Positions 16,927-25,039 of a stretch of DNA of 64,000 nucleotides are shown here, piece by piece; the stretch's first letter is position 1; each line of letters begins with the position of its first letter. The stretch covers positions 1 through 64,000 of the forward strand of contig JAOUFJ010000001.1 of assembly GCA_029858255.1 (NCBI GenBank). Reading direction: 5' to 3'. The stretch comes from a candidate division WOR-3 bacterium. GTDB lineage: Bacteria > Hydrothermota > Tepidihabitantia > SM23-42. The notes beneath the pieces are model-generated. The model was not told the DNA's origin and searched no databases. It worked only from the letters and a program-made list of their open reading frames with translations. The position numbers and the translations under genes are program-made.

Positions 16927-17600
16927 GTACTGATGAGGCGTCCTTAGTTGACCGCGATTATTTAAGGGCTAATTTGCTACCCTTCACGCGAAAGGCATTC
17001 AGAATGCTGCCAGAATTAGATGGGCCAAATATTATAGATGTTGGTTGCGGAACCGGAGTCGTGACACTCGAACTCGCACGGTTAAGCAACGGCCGGGTTG
17101 TCGGTGTCGATATTGACCAGACGGCGTTGGACCGTTTAAAGAGTAGTGTTGAGCAGGTGGATTTCGGCTATCGTGTATCGGTAGTTAAATGTTCGATGTG
17201 TGACATGAAGTTTGCGGCAAATAGTTTTGATATCATTTGGAGTGAAGGTTCGATATTCGTGATCGGTTTTGAACAGGGCTTAGCGCGGTGGCGCAATTTC
17301 ATTCGCGCGGATGGGTTTCTCGTAGTGCACGCAAGAATGATTGATATCGAAGAACGGGTCCGTATGATTCCGAAATACGGCTACTGTTTGCTGAAAAACT
17401 TTTTCGTTCCTAAAGATGCTTGGTGGAATGGATACTATGGCCCTCTGGAGCGGCATCTTGACGGACTCCTTCACGGATGCAAGAAGGACACAGACGTTCT
17501 TCCATTGCTGAAAAAGATCCAAAAGGAGATCGATGAGTTCAAGACTAATCCCGAGTATCAGGGTTCCGTGTTTTATTTGTGTCAGAAAACCGGGGAGTAG
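16923..17600 (+). CDS. Class I SAM-dependent methyltransferase
   Basis: 225 residues. SAM motif I reads [17 protein letters not shown], motif II has [14 protein letters not shown], and motif III includes [15 protein letters not shown]. This SAM-binding N-terminal half is conserved; the C-terminal half, which would hold the substrate site, has no recognisable signature. Translationally coupled to the cyclophilin gene by a four-base overlap. Confidence 0.88.
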   Translation: MSTDEASLVDRDYLRANLLPFTRKAFRMLPELDGPNIIDVGCGTGVVTLELARLSNGRVVGVDIDQTALDRLKSSVEQVDFGYRVSVVKCSMCDMKFAANSFDIIWSEGSIFVIGFEQGLARWRNFIRADGFLVVHARMIDIEERVRMIPKYGYCLLKNFFVPKDAWWNGYYGPLERHLDGLLHGCKKDTDVLPLLKKIQKEIDEFKTNPEYQGSVFYLCQKTGE

Positions 17601-17605
17601 TGGAT

Positions 17606-18022
17606 ATGAAGAACTACAGAAAAGAATTATGGTTCAACACAAGGAAGCGCGTGGAACTGCTCAACATTACGCCAGAGGTCGAGTTGGCCTTGCGGGAAAG
17701 TGGAATAAGCGATGGGTTTTGTCTCGTGAACGCGATGCACATAACCGCAAGCGTATTCATCAATGACGATGAAGCGGGGCTGCACGATGACTTTTTGAAA
17801 TGGTTGGAGCAAAATATCCCGCACGACCCCAAAAGATACCGTCATAACCTGACCGGCGAGTCAAACGCCGATGCTCATATCAAAAGGCAATTCATGGGTC
17901 GCGGTGTCGTTATTGCCGTAACCGACGGCAAGTTGGATTTCGGTCCGTGGGAACAGGTTTTCTACGGTGAATTTGATGGCCGTCGTAAGAAGAGAGTTCT
18001 GGTAAAGATAATCGGCGAGTAG
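17606..18022 (+). CDS. YjbQ/UPF0047 family protein (secondary thiamine-phosphate synthase family)
   Basis: 138 residues. The hallmark motifs are present: [27 protein letters not shown], then [22 protein letters not shown] and the ending [26 protein letters not shown]. Members trimerise and bind a metal at the conserved His residues. E. coli YjbQ shows weak thiamine-phosphate synthase activity; its true role is unsettled. ATG 17606 is chosen because GGGGAG sits eight bases upstream; upstream codons in frame overlap the previous gene. Confidence 0.93.
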   Translation: MKNYRKELWFNTRKRVELLNITPEVELALRESGISDGFCLVNAMHITASVFINDDEAGLHDDFLKWLEQNIPHDPKRYRHNLTGESNADAHIKRQFMGRGVVIAVTDGKLDFGPWEQVFYGEFDGRRKKRVLVKIIGE

Positions 18023-18052
18023 TATTTCCTGTGGTTTGAAGTTCACCCGGTC

Positions 18053-18080
18053 TTGAAATCCAGCATAATCTGAATAAGAT
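18053..18080 (+). promoter_or_regulatory. Promoter of the corrinoid methyltransferase operon
   Basis: TTGAAA (18053-18058), 16-base spacer, TAAGAT (18075-18080). The -10 box ends five bases before the ATG at 18086 and there is no Shine-Dalgarno; a leaderless transcript is predicted. Confidence 0.6.
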
Positions 18081-18085
18081 TTGTC

Positions 18086-19573
18086 ATGTCAAATAATGAT
18101 GATTTGATCAATCCCAGACCGGTCCTGAGATTCCTTAGCGACGCTACGATCGAAAGGATCATCTCTGAAGCTCGTGATGTTCTATGCAAATTAGGTATCG
18201 AGATTCATAATCAGGTTATCCTTTCCATGTTGCAGGAGCACGGCGCAAAGGTCGATAAGAGCGCAAATCACGTGTTTCTTACCGACGGTGTCATCGATAC
18301 TGCGCTGAAGACGACACCCGGTTCGTTCAAACTCTATGATGTCCTGGGTAATGAGACGCATGATATGTCCGGATACAACGTGTATTTCACACCGGGTTCG
18401 GCAGCATTGAACTTGCTTGACGGGAAAACGCAGAAGATAAGGAAGCCGGTGACTGAAGACTATGTGAATTATGCCAAATTGATGAGCCTGCTGGGTAATA
18501 TTGCATCGCAATCGACCGCATTCATTCCTGCCGACGTTCATGAATTGATTTCTGATAGCTACCGTCTCTATCTCAGTCTAGTGTATTGCGAGAAGCCGGT
18601 CGTGACGGGTGCATTCACGATCGATGCGTTCAATGTGATGAGGGACCTCCAGATTACGGTACGAGGTAGCGCCGAAGAACTGGCTGCTAAACCACTCACT
18701 GTCTTTTCATGTTGTCCGACATCGCCCCTGAAATGGAGTGATGTGACATCTCAGAATGTTGTAGATTGCGCCCGGTCATCGATACCGGTGGAATTCATTT
18801 CAATGCCTTTATCCGGGTTCATGGCACCGGTGACGCTCATCGGGACGCTGGTACAGCATACCGCGGAGACGCTCAGCGGAATTGTGATCAGTCAACTCAC
18901 GAATCCTGGTGTACCAGTACTTTATGGCGGTTCGCCCGCAGTATTCGACGTCCGTTACGAGACGACACCGATGGGTGCCATCAGTACCCAGATGATCGAT
19001 TGTGCCTATAATGAGATCGGTAAGTACCTGGGGATTCCGACCCAGGCTTACATATCATTGAGCGATGCTAAGCAGCTGGATGCACAGGCCGGACTCGAAT
19101 CCTCGATGGGTGCGACACTGGCCGCGCTCGCCGGCATTAACAGCATATCGGGTCCGGGTATGCTCGATTTCGAGAGCTGCCAGAGTCTGGAGAAGCTGGT
19201 GCTCGATAATGAGATCTGTGGAATGACACTCCGTCTGATCAAAGGCATTCAACCAAAGGAGGATTTTCCTGCCCTGCCCAGGTTCGAGGAATTGCTCAGA
19301 GAAAAGCATTTGCTCATCTCGGAACATACACAGAAATATCTCAGGGAGGAGATATGCCTGCCCGGTAGAGTGATCGATCGGGCTAATCGAACGCGATGGC
19401 AGGAAGAGGGTAGTTTGACTTTACTGGAACGCGCGCGACGTGAAGTCGATGAATTGCTCAACAAATATGAACCTTCGCGTCTTCCTGAGAACGTGAAGAA
19501 AGAATTGACTGACATAATGTTAAATGAAGCACGACGCTACGGTATGGAAAACTTGCCCGAGATCATCATATGA
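18086..19573 (+). CDS. MttB-family (non-pyrrolysine) amine:corrinoid methyltransferase
   Basis: 495 residues, the usual MttB length. Family features include the opening RPVLRFLSDATIERI, the glycine-rich GSAALNLLDGK segment, and the FSCCPTSPLKWSD and SGPGMLDFESCQSLEKLVLDNEICGM blocks (split here by other residues). Archaeal MttB carries pyrrolysine at an in-frame TAG; here the frame is uninterrupted, so this belongs to the non-Pyl branch. Characterised members demethylate glycine betaine (MtgB), proline betaine (MtpB) or carnitine (MtcB) and pass the methyl to a corrinoid protein. Substrate cannot be told from sequence. First gene of a four-gene operon. Confidence 0.93.
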   Translation: MSNNDDLINPRPVLRFLSDATIERIISEARDVLCKLGIEIHNQVILSMLQEHGAKVDKSANHVFLTDGVIDTALKTTPGSFKLYDVLGNETHDMSGYNVYFTPGSAALNLLDGKTQKIRKPVTEDYVNYAKLMSLLGNIASQSTAFIPADVHELISDSYRLYLSLVYCEKPVVTGAFTIDAFNVMRDLQITVRGSAEELAAKPLTVFSCCPTSPLKWSDVTSQNVVDCARSSIPVEFISMPLSGFMAPVTLIGTLVQHTAETLSGIVISQLTNPGVPVLYGGSPAVFDVRYETTPMGAISTQMIDCAYNEIGKYLGIPTQAYISLSDAKQLDAQAGLESSMGATLAALAGINSISGPGMLDFESCQSLEKLVLDNEICGMTLRLIKGIQPKEDFPALPRFEELLREKHLLISEHTQKYLREEICLPGRVIDRANRTRWQEEGSLTLLERARREVDELLNKYEPSRLPENVKKELTDIMLNEARRYGMENLPEIII

Positions 19574-20340
19574 GGGATGTGATCGAAATCAGAAAGCAGG
19601 AAATAATCCCAAGCCAGGAAGATGCATTTGCGCTGCAGGGGATTTCCTCGGGTAGCAAAGTATCTTCTAATATCATCTTGCTCTTTGACCAGGCGGTAAA
19701 GATTTTTGCAGAGCATGCACAACCGGTTGGAATAATTGCGGAGATAAGCAAGAATGATTTTGGAATTATTTATGCAGGAGAAGGACGTAACGAGACCGAT
19801 ACGCCCGTTGCCGAAATTTTCCAGAAAGCAGATCGCCTTGCCCTATTTGCCACAACCGTGGGCCAGGGTCTGCATGATAAGATCAACGAACTTTTCGTCA
19901 ACAAGGACTTTGCACTGGGCAGCATGCTGGACTCGGTCGCATCGGCCGGTGTCGAAAAGGCGGCAGACGTGCTTGAGGCGTTTTTTGGTAGTACCGTGAC
20001 GCGTGGAATCGAAGATGACAAAAATATTGCGGTAATGCGCTACAGTCCGGGATATTGCGGCTGGCATGTCAGCGGTCAGCGGAAGTTGTTTGAATATCTG
20101 AAGCCCGAAGAAATAGGCATAACCCTGCGAGCCAGCTATCTCATGGAACCTCTTAAATCTGCTTCTGGAGTATTTATTGCCGGCGGGGTTGATATACACT
20201 TCTTTGCAGATACTTATTCCTTCTGCAGTCAATGCGAGACCCATTCGTGCCGTGAGAGGATGTACAGAATCGAACATTCAATCAATGCTTCAGAACCCGG
20301 CGAGCAACCTGCATCAATTGATAAACGTCGAAAGGAGTGA
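19570..20340 (+). CDS. Methionine synthase activation domain-like protein
   Basis: 256 residues, overlapping the MttB stop as ATGA. The central motif RYSPGYCGWHVSGQRKLF matches the AdoMet-binding RxxPGY signature of the MetH activation domain, and the C-terminus has a cysteine cluster CSQCETHSC. In MetH that domain binds SAM and flavodoxin and reductively remethylates inactive cob(II)alamin. A stand-alone version next to a corrinoid protein is likely its reactivator; the cysteine cluster could bind a metal or Fe-S centre that supplies electrons. Confidence 0.82.
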   Translation: MRDVIEIRKQEIIPSQEDAFALQGISSGSKVSSNIILLFDQAVKIFAEHAQPVGIIAEISKNDFGIIYAGEGRNETDTPVAEIFQKADRLALFATTVGQGLHDKINELFVNKDFALGSMLDSVASAGVEKAADVLEAFFGSTVTRGIEDDKNIAVMRYSPGYCGWHVSGQRKLFEYLKPEEIGITLRASYLMEPLKSASGVFIAGGVDIHFFADTYSFCSQCETHSCRERMYRIEHSINASEPGEQPASIDKRRKE

Positions 20341-20341
20341 G

Positions 20342-20980
20342 ATGGATATCTTAAGGCAAATTGCGCTGGTGCTTCAGCGTGGCGACAGCAGTGGGATCAA
20401 TGAACTCCTGCAGCAGGCTTTAGACAACAAACTTGGGCCAAGAGAGATACTGGATGATGGTTTGATTGCAGGTATGAACGTTGTCGGGGACAGATACAAA
20501 AAGCATGAGATCTTTTTGCCTGAGGTGTTGCTTGCGGCCAAGGCGATGCACGTGGGCATGGACAAATTGAAACCACTTTTTCTTAAAGATGAAGTGCCGT
20601 CTCGCGGGCGCGTGGTTATCGGTACGGTGCAGGGTGATATCCATGACATCGGGAAGAATCTTGTTGCGATAATGTTGTCCGGCGCCGGTTTTGAGGTTAT
20701 CGATCTGGGTAAGGATGTGCCACCGAAGAAGTTTATCGAGACCGCAGTTGAGCAAAATGCCAAGGTCATCGGCATGTCCGCCCTCCTTACGACAACCATG
20801 CCCGTAATGAAAAAGGTGATCGGGGAGCTAAAGGAAAAAGGGCTCAGCGGAAGGATCAAGACGGTCATCGGAGGTGCTCCGGTTTCAGAGGAATTCGCCG
20901 ACCATATCGGCGCTGATGGTTACGGGTACGACAGCGTGCAAGCGGTGGACTGCATAAAGAGACTCATTTCCGCATCCTGA
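20342..20980 (+). CDS. Corrinoid (B12-binding) protein, MtbC/MttC-like
   Basis: 212 residues. Residues 1-85 are the helical cap domain, including LDDGLIAGMNVVGDRYKKHEIFLPEVLLAA. Residues about 90-212 are the Rossmann-like B12 domain with GDIHDIGKNL, where His101 is the lower axial cobalt ligand, plus SALLTTTMP and the GGAPVS loop. It shuttles the methyl group between the MttB-like enzyme and the homocysteine methyltransferase. AAAGGAG precedes the ATG, which follows the previous stop by one base. Confidence 0.95.
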   Translation: MDILRQIALVLQRGDSSGINELLQQALDNKLGPREILDDGLIAGMNVVGDRYKKHEIFLPEVLLAAKAMHVGMDKLKPLFLKDEVPSRGRVVIGTVQGDIHDIGKNLVAIMLSGAGFEVIDLGKDVPPKKFIETAVEQNAKVIGMSALLTTTMPVMKKVIGELKEKGLSGRIKTVIGGAPVSEEFADHIGADGYGYDSVQAVDCIKRLISAS

Positions 20981-20981
20981 G

Positions 20982-21872
20982 ATGAGGCAATTTCACGATC
21001 GCCTGGCTGCCGGTGAAGTGTTGGTCGCTGACGGTGCCATGGGTACGATGCTGATGGAACGCGGGCTTAAGGCAGGAAACCCTCCCGAATCATTCAACAT
21101 GGAGCGCCCCGATGCGCTTGAGGAAGTTGCGCGAGAATATCTGGATGCTGGTGCCGACATAATACAGACAAACACCTTCGGCGCCTCGCGTCTCAAACTA
21201 GCACAGTATTCTTTGGGCGACATGGTCGATCAGATAAATAACATTGCGGTCCTAGCAGTCAGGAGAGTTGTGGAAAGACATGCTTACATCTCGGGTTCCT
21301 GCGGACCTACCGGCCAGTTTCTCAAACCGTATGGCGATGTTGAACCGGCCCAGATGCTCGATGTGTTCAGGGAACAGATAGGTGCACTTGTCAGCGCCGG
21401 TGTCGATTTGATTTGCATCGAGACCATGAGTGACCTGCGGGAGGCGACGTGTGCCGTGAAGGCGGCAAAAGAATTCAGCTCAATTCCCGTGATGGCGACG
21501 ATGACCTTCGATCATACACCCAAAGGTTTCTACACTATTATGGGCGTAACGATTGAAGAAGCAGTGAAAGGGCTCGAAGCCGCAGGTGCTGACATTGTAG
21601 GTTCGAATTGCGGCAATGGCATTGAGAACATGGTGCTGATTGCCCGGGAATTCAGAAAACTCACTGAGCTCCCGGTTCTCATCCAGTCAAACGCCGGTAT
21701 CCCTGAATTGATAGGTGACACGGCAGTCTATCCGGAGACTCCGGATTTCATGGCGGAAAAGGTGGAGGATCTATTGAGAGCCGGCGTAAATATCATTGGC
21801 GGCTGTTGTGGGACAACGCCGGAGCACATTAGGGCGATCAGAAAGGTCGTCGATGCATACAAACATTCATAG
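20982..21872 (+). CDS. Homocysteine S-methyltransferase (MetH Hcy-domain-like)
   Basis: 296 residues, a TIM barrel matching the first domain of MetH: LVADGAMGTMLMERGL at the start, ADIIQTNTFGASRLKL, and the zinc site made by the Cys in GSNCGNGIENM and the pair in GGCCGTTPEHI. The enzyme transfers a methyl group to zinc-activated homocysteine to make methionine; here the donor should be the corrinoid protein encoded one base upstream. No pterin-binding domain follows, so folate is not the obvious methyl source. Confidence 0.93.
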   Translation: MRQFHDRLAAGEVLVADGAMGTMLMERGLKAGNPPESFNMERPDALEEVAREYLDAGADIIQTNTFGASRLKLAQYSLGDMVDQINNIAVLAVRRVVERHAYISGSCGPTGQFLKPYGDVEPAQMLDVFREQIGALVSAGVDLICIETMSDLREATCAVKAAKEFSSIPVMATMTFDHTPKGFYTIMGVTIEEAVKGLEAAGADIVGSNCGNGIENMVLIAREFRKLTELPVLIQSNAGIPELIGDTAVYPETPDFMAEKVEDLLRAGVNIIGGCCGTTPEHIRAIRKVVDAYKHS

Positions 21873-22032
21873 ATTTGATGTTGTAATATCGGTACTTTTT
21901 CTGCTTCGCAGATAGATTACAATGATGAAAGAATTTGATCACAGCGATGACATATTAATGAATGTGTGAGCCTGTCCCCAAAGGGGTGTAACCAAATGGT
22001 AGTTTGTTGCGTGTAATCATAAAGGAGGCATG

Positions 22033-22413
22033 ATGAGTGCGGGCGAATCAATTGCATTAGTCTTCAATTTCTTCGTTGTCGGAGCGATTATCTTCGGGGC
22101 TATTTGGTTTCAATATATGAAGAGGAAAAAGCACTACGAGGCGGTGGTCAAGGCGCTCGAACTGGGGAAGAATCCCGATGAAGTGAAGGAACTCTTCGGG
22201 AGCGAGAAGGTCCCGCGAGTGAAGAACGGTAAAGGTCTGGTCAAGAGCGGCATCATTACCATAGGCATCGGTGTGGGCCTGGCGATGATGGGTATCTTTC
22301 TCCCCGAGGGTGCCATGGGTGGATTACTTGCGTCTGCCGTTTTCGTGGTAGTGCTTGGACTTTCTTTGGTTCTTGCGTATGTATTCACCACGAAGAAAGA
22401 CAAGAGCGAATAA
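22033..22413 (+). CDS. Small membrane protein ahead of ECF sigma gene (DUF6249-like)
   Basis: 126 residues. One N-terminal membrane helix, a basic cytoplasmic stretch (MKRKKHYEAVVKALELGKNPDEVKELF), then two more membrane helices. The pattern resembles small DUF6249-type proteins that often precede ECF sigma factors; the assignment is tentative. AAAGGAGG lies four bases before ATG 22033. The sigma gene begins only a few bases after its stop, indicating one operon and a possible sensing role. Confidence 0.7.
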   Translation: MSAGESIALVFNFFVVGAIIFGAIWFQYMKRKKHYEAVVKALELGKNPDEVKELFGSEKVPRVKNGKGLVKSGIITIGIGVGLAMMGIFLPEGAMGGLLASAVFVVVLGLSLVLAYVFTTKKDKSE

Positions 22414-22416
22414 TCT

Positions 22417-22962
22417 TTGGTGTCAAAAACAGATGATGTTGGATGTTTGATAGAAAGGTCAAGGAATGGTGATGAGCAAGCGATGACAAGGCTCATCACC
22501 ATTCACAAAGGATTGGTGTTTACGATCATTATGCGAATGACCAATGATTACCATACGAGCGAGGATCTCACGCAAGATACTTTTATCAAGGCCTTTATGA
22601 ATATCAAGAGGGTTAAGAGCGGAGAGCACTTTCGCCCGTGGATCTGTACGATTGCACGTAACGTCGCGCGTGACTACCATCGCCGGGCAAAGAATAGTGC
22701 TGCAGTATCCTTTGATCAGGTTAAGGAATTCCACGGGCACTGGGATGATTCAATAAGGAAGCGCGTGGTCATCCAGGATGCCCTGGCTAAATTGGCGGAG
22801 AGGGACCGGATGATGTTGACCCTCACGTATTACCAAGGATTGACCCTCCGTGAAGTTGCTGATGTCATGAAGATGACCGAGAGTAATGTAAAAGTATGCA
22901 TTCATAGAGCCAGGAAGAGGTTGAGAAAGCAGTTAGAGGGGTATGAAAATGAACTCGTGTGA
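22417..22962 (+). CDS. ECF-family RNA polymerase sigma factor
   Basis: 181 residues. Region 2 is in VFTIIMRMTNDYHTSEDLTQDTFIKAFMNI, with the DLTQDTF core-binding motif. Region 4 is in LTLRYYQGL-like LTLTYYQGLTLREVADVMKMTESNVKVCIHRARKRLR. The start is a TTG at 22417 or the adjacent GTG at 22420; neither has a strong Shine-Dalgarno. The anti-sigma gene overlaps its end by 20 bases. Confidence 0.92.
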   Translation: MVSKTDDVGCLIERSRNGDEQAMTRLITIHKGLVFTIIMRMTNDYHTSEDLTQDTFIKAFMNIKRVKSGEHFRPWICTIARNVARDYHRRAKNSAAVSFDQVKEFHGHWDDSIRKRVVIQDALAKLAERDRMMLTLTYYQGLTLREVADVMKMTESNVKVCIHRARKRLRKQLEGYENELV

Positions 22963-23431
22963 GCACGTGGATAAAGTAATCGATTATCGGTTACATAGGT
23001 TGACTGGTAAGCAAGAGAAAGAATTCGAGGCGCATCTGGAGTCATGCGCGGTTTGCCGGCAGGAAATGGCGATTGAACTTGCGATCGAGGGAGAACTTGC
23101 AGTTGAGTTGAAACCCGGTTTCATCGAAGACAGAGTCATGGTTCATTTGCGCTTGCGGCGTGAACAGGGATTACGATCTTTGTGGCTGTATATCTACCGG
23201 GTAATCGTGCTTGGACTAACAGCGGCCGTTGTAACTTTCGTTTTAATGCCTTTCCTGCTGAAATTTCCGCTCAAATCATTTTTTGAGATAAGTCAACTTG
23301 CCTCCGGATTGGATGGTTTGCTCGACGGCCTGCCGCAGGTCAATCCCATTTTTGTGGCAGTTGGCTTTGGTTATGTCCTGCTGATCGCCAGTTCAATATA
23401 CACATTAGCACGTACAAGACGCTGGCAATAA
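22943..23431 (+). CDS. Zinc-finger anti-sigma factor, membrane-bound
   Basis: 162 residues. The N-terminal cytoplasmic part has the ZAS motif HLESCAVC with upstream His, typical of zinc anti-sigma factors that sequester ECF sigmas. Two membrane helices follow, at about 92-112 and 135-158, with a short periplasmic loop. GAGGGG lies just upstream of the ATG inside the sigma gene. Translational overlap sets a balanced ratio of the two proteins. Confidence 0.88.
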   Translation: MKMNSCEHVDKVIDYRLHRLTGKQEKEFEAHLESCAVCRQEMAIELAIEGELAVELKPGFIEDRVMVHLRLRREQGLRSLWLYIYRVIVLGLTAAVVTFVLMPFLLKFPLKSFFEISQLASGLDGLLDGLPQVNPIFVAVGFGYVLLIASSIYTLARTRRWQ

Positions 23432-23473
23432 TTGCGCCAGAGAATCACCTTTTCGGAACATATTTCCCTTTGA

Positions 23474-23501
23474 TTGACATCTGCTTGCCGTTGTTTATAA
23501 T
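23474..23501 (+). promoter_or_regulatory. Consensus promoter of LapA-like gene
   Basis: TTGACA (23474-23479), 16-base spacer, TATAAT (23496-23501); both perfect. Predicted leader about 55 bases with AAGGAGG near its end. Confidence 0.85.
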
Positions 23502-23561
23502 ACTAAGAAAATTGTTCTTGGTCCTCGATTGTGTACTTGAAAGGTCAATAAGGAGGAAATA

Positions 23562-23777
23562 ATGAAAGTGAAGACCATAGTCATTCTCATTCTCGCAGTC
23601 CTTGCCCTGATACTCATCATACAGAACACTGAGGTGGTGCCGATACAAATTCTCTTCTGGCAATTGCTGATGTCCCGGATAATTTTGATCCTGTTATTGC
23701 TCGTCATCGGTTTCGCCATTGGTTTCATACTCGCCAAGTTTACGGGAAAGAAGGTTTCACCGCCGAAAGAAAGTTAG
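23562..23777 (+). CDS. LapA/DUF1049-family small membrane protein
   Basis: 71 residues with two hydrophobic helices separated by QNTEVVPIQILFWQ, the LapA hairpin signature. The tail is basic. E. coli LapA works with LapB in control of lipopolysaccharide synthesis; whether that holds here is unknown. Preceded by AAGGAGG and a perfect promoter. Confidence 0.88.
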   Translation: MKVKTIVILILAVLALILIIQNTEVVPIQILFWQLLMSRIILILLLLVIGFAIGFILAKFTGKKVSPPKES

Positions 23778-23849
23778 GCGGGTAGAATTCTCGCATAATG
23801 TCATGCTTTGCGTTGAATTCCGATTTCATTTTGATGGGCTGAGGCAAGG

Positions 23850-24608
23850 GTGAAAGTTGATCTGAGTGGAAAAGTGATTTTGGTGACTGGCGGTCCCGGC
23901 GGCATTGGAGATGCTGTAGTACGCCAGCTCGCCGAGTCCGGTGCAACGGTGGCAATTCACTACAACAAGAATGCAAAGAAAGCAAAGAGACTCGCTGATG
24001 AGGTCAGGAATGAAGCAACGTCTTTTTGCGCCGATTTGTCTGAGCCGGTAAATGGTGTAAAACTGTTCAACGATGTGCTCAAGGCTTACGGAAGGGTCGA
24101 TGTGCTCGTCAACAATGCCGGCGTATATCTGAAGTCACCAAATGAAGAGAATATCGACGAGTGGCTTGCAAAATGGAATACAACGATCGCCATAAACCTG
24201 ACCTCGGTGGGTGTGCTCTGCCGCGAAGCGGTGAACTATTTTAAGAAGTCCGGCGGAGGCAGGATCATACACATTGCCTCGAGGGCAGCATTCCGGGGGG
24301 ATTATGAAGACTATTTTGCTTATGCCTCATCGAAGGGCGGCATGGTTGCTCTGAGCAAGACGATTGCCCGGGCATACGGAAAGCACAATATCAAGTCATT
24401 TGTTGTTGCACCTGGTTTCGTTAGAACGCCGATAATCGATGAATACATTAAGGAACACGGAGATGACATAATAATGAAAGAATTGTCGCTGAATGAATTA
24501 ACCAGGCCGGAAGATGTTGCGCCGACCGTCGTCTTTCTCGCAAGTGGGCTGATGGACCACGCAACGGGCTGTAGCATCGACATAAATGCTGCAAGTTACG
24601 TGAGGTAG
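23850..24608 (+). CDS. SDR-family oxidoreductase
   Basis: 252 residues. The NAD(P) site is GGPGGIGDAV, then NNAGVYL, and the catalytic set Ser (IASRAA), Tyr-x-x-x-Lys (YASSKGG, a YxxSK variant) is present. The closing sequence is the usual SDR dimer tail. Probably a 3-ketoacyl reductase-like or sugar dehydrogenase; substrate not decidable. Starts at a GTG. Confidence 0.92.
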   Translation: MKVDLSGKVILVTGGPGGIGDAVVRQLAESGATVAIHYNKNAKKAKRLADEVRNEATSFCADLSEPVNGVKLFNDVLKAYGRVDVLVNNAGVYLKSPNEENIDEWLAKWNTTIAINLTSVGVLCREAVNYFKKSGGGRIIHIASRAAFRGDYEDYFAYASSKGGMVALSKTIARAYGKHNIKSFVVAPGFVRTPIIDEYIKEHGDDIIMKELSLNELTRPEDVAPTVVFLASGLMDHATGCSIDINAASYVR

Positions 24609-24615
24609 AATTGAT

Positions 24616-24999
24616 ATGGACAAACATGAAAAGGTAGTCAGGGATTTCTGGCGGATCTTTGACGAGGCCCGCTATGACGATGTGGCACCGTTGCTGCATC
24701 CTGATTGTCCTGTTTGCTGGCCCAACACGCGCGAATTGTTCAGAGGGAGTAAAAAGCTCATCGATGTGAACAAGTACTATCCAGGCAGATGGCACGTCGA
24801 GGTCATAGATGTTATTGCACAGGACGAATTGGTGATATCGGTTGTGCGCGTGTACTCAAAAGAGCAGAAGGAAAGCTTCTACGCGACTTCGTTCTTTAGA
24901 TTCAAAGAGGATTTGATAGCCGAGATCACGGAGTACTGGGGGGAGATCACTGAACCGCCGGCCTGGCGCCTGGCCCAGGGATTTTCAGAGTGGTACTAG
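24616..24999 (+). CDS. SnoaL/NTF2-like protein
   Basis: 127 residues with the cone-shaped NTF2 fold pattern: VVRDFWRIFDEARYDDVAPLLHPDC, a central ELFRGSKKLIDVNKYY, and the closing EITEYWGEITEPPAWR. Members are small hydrolases, isomerases or ligand-binding proteins. It starts eight bases after the SDR gene and is probably co-transcribed with it. Confidence 0.85.
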   Translation: MDKHEKVVRDFWRIFDEARYDDVAPLLHPDCPVCWPNTRELFRGSKKLIDVNKYYPGRWHVEVIDVIAQDELVISVVRVYSKEQKESFYATSFFRFKEDLIAEITEYWGEITEPPAWRLAQGFSEWY

Positions 25000-25039
25000 T
25001 TTCTGGATGAGATATGCAAGGGACGCTCAAGGGGTATTT

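Noticed and set aside
18086-19573. Possible pyrrolysine MttB
   Set aside because: The reading frame is uninterrupted; no in-frame TAG is present, so the protein belongs to the non-pyrrolysine group.
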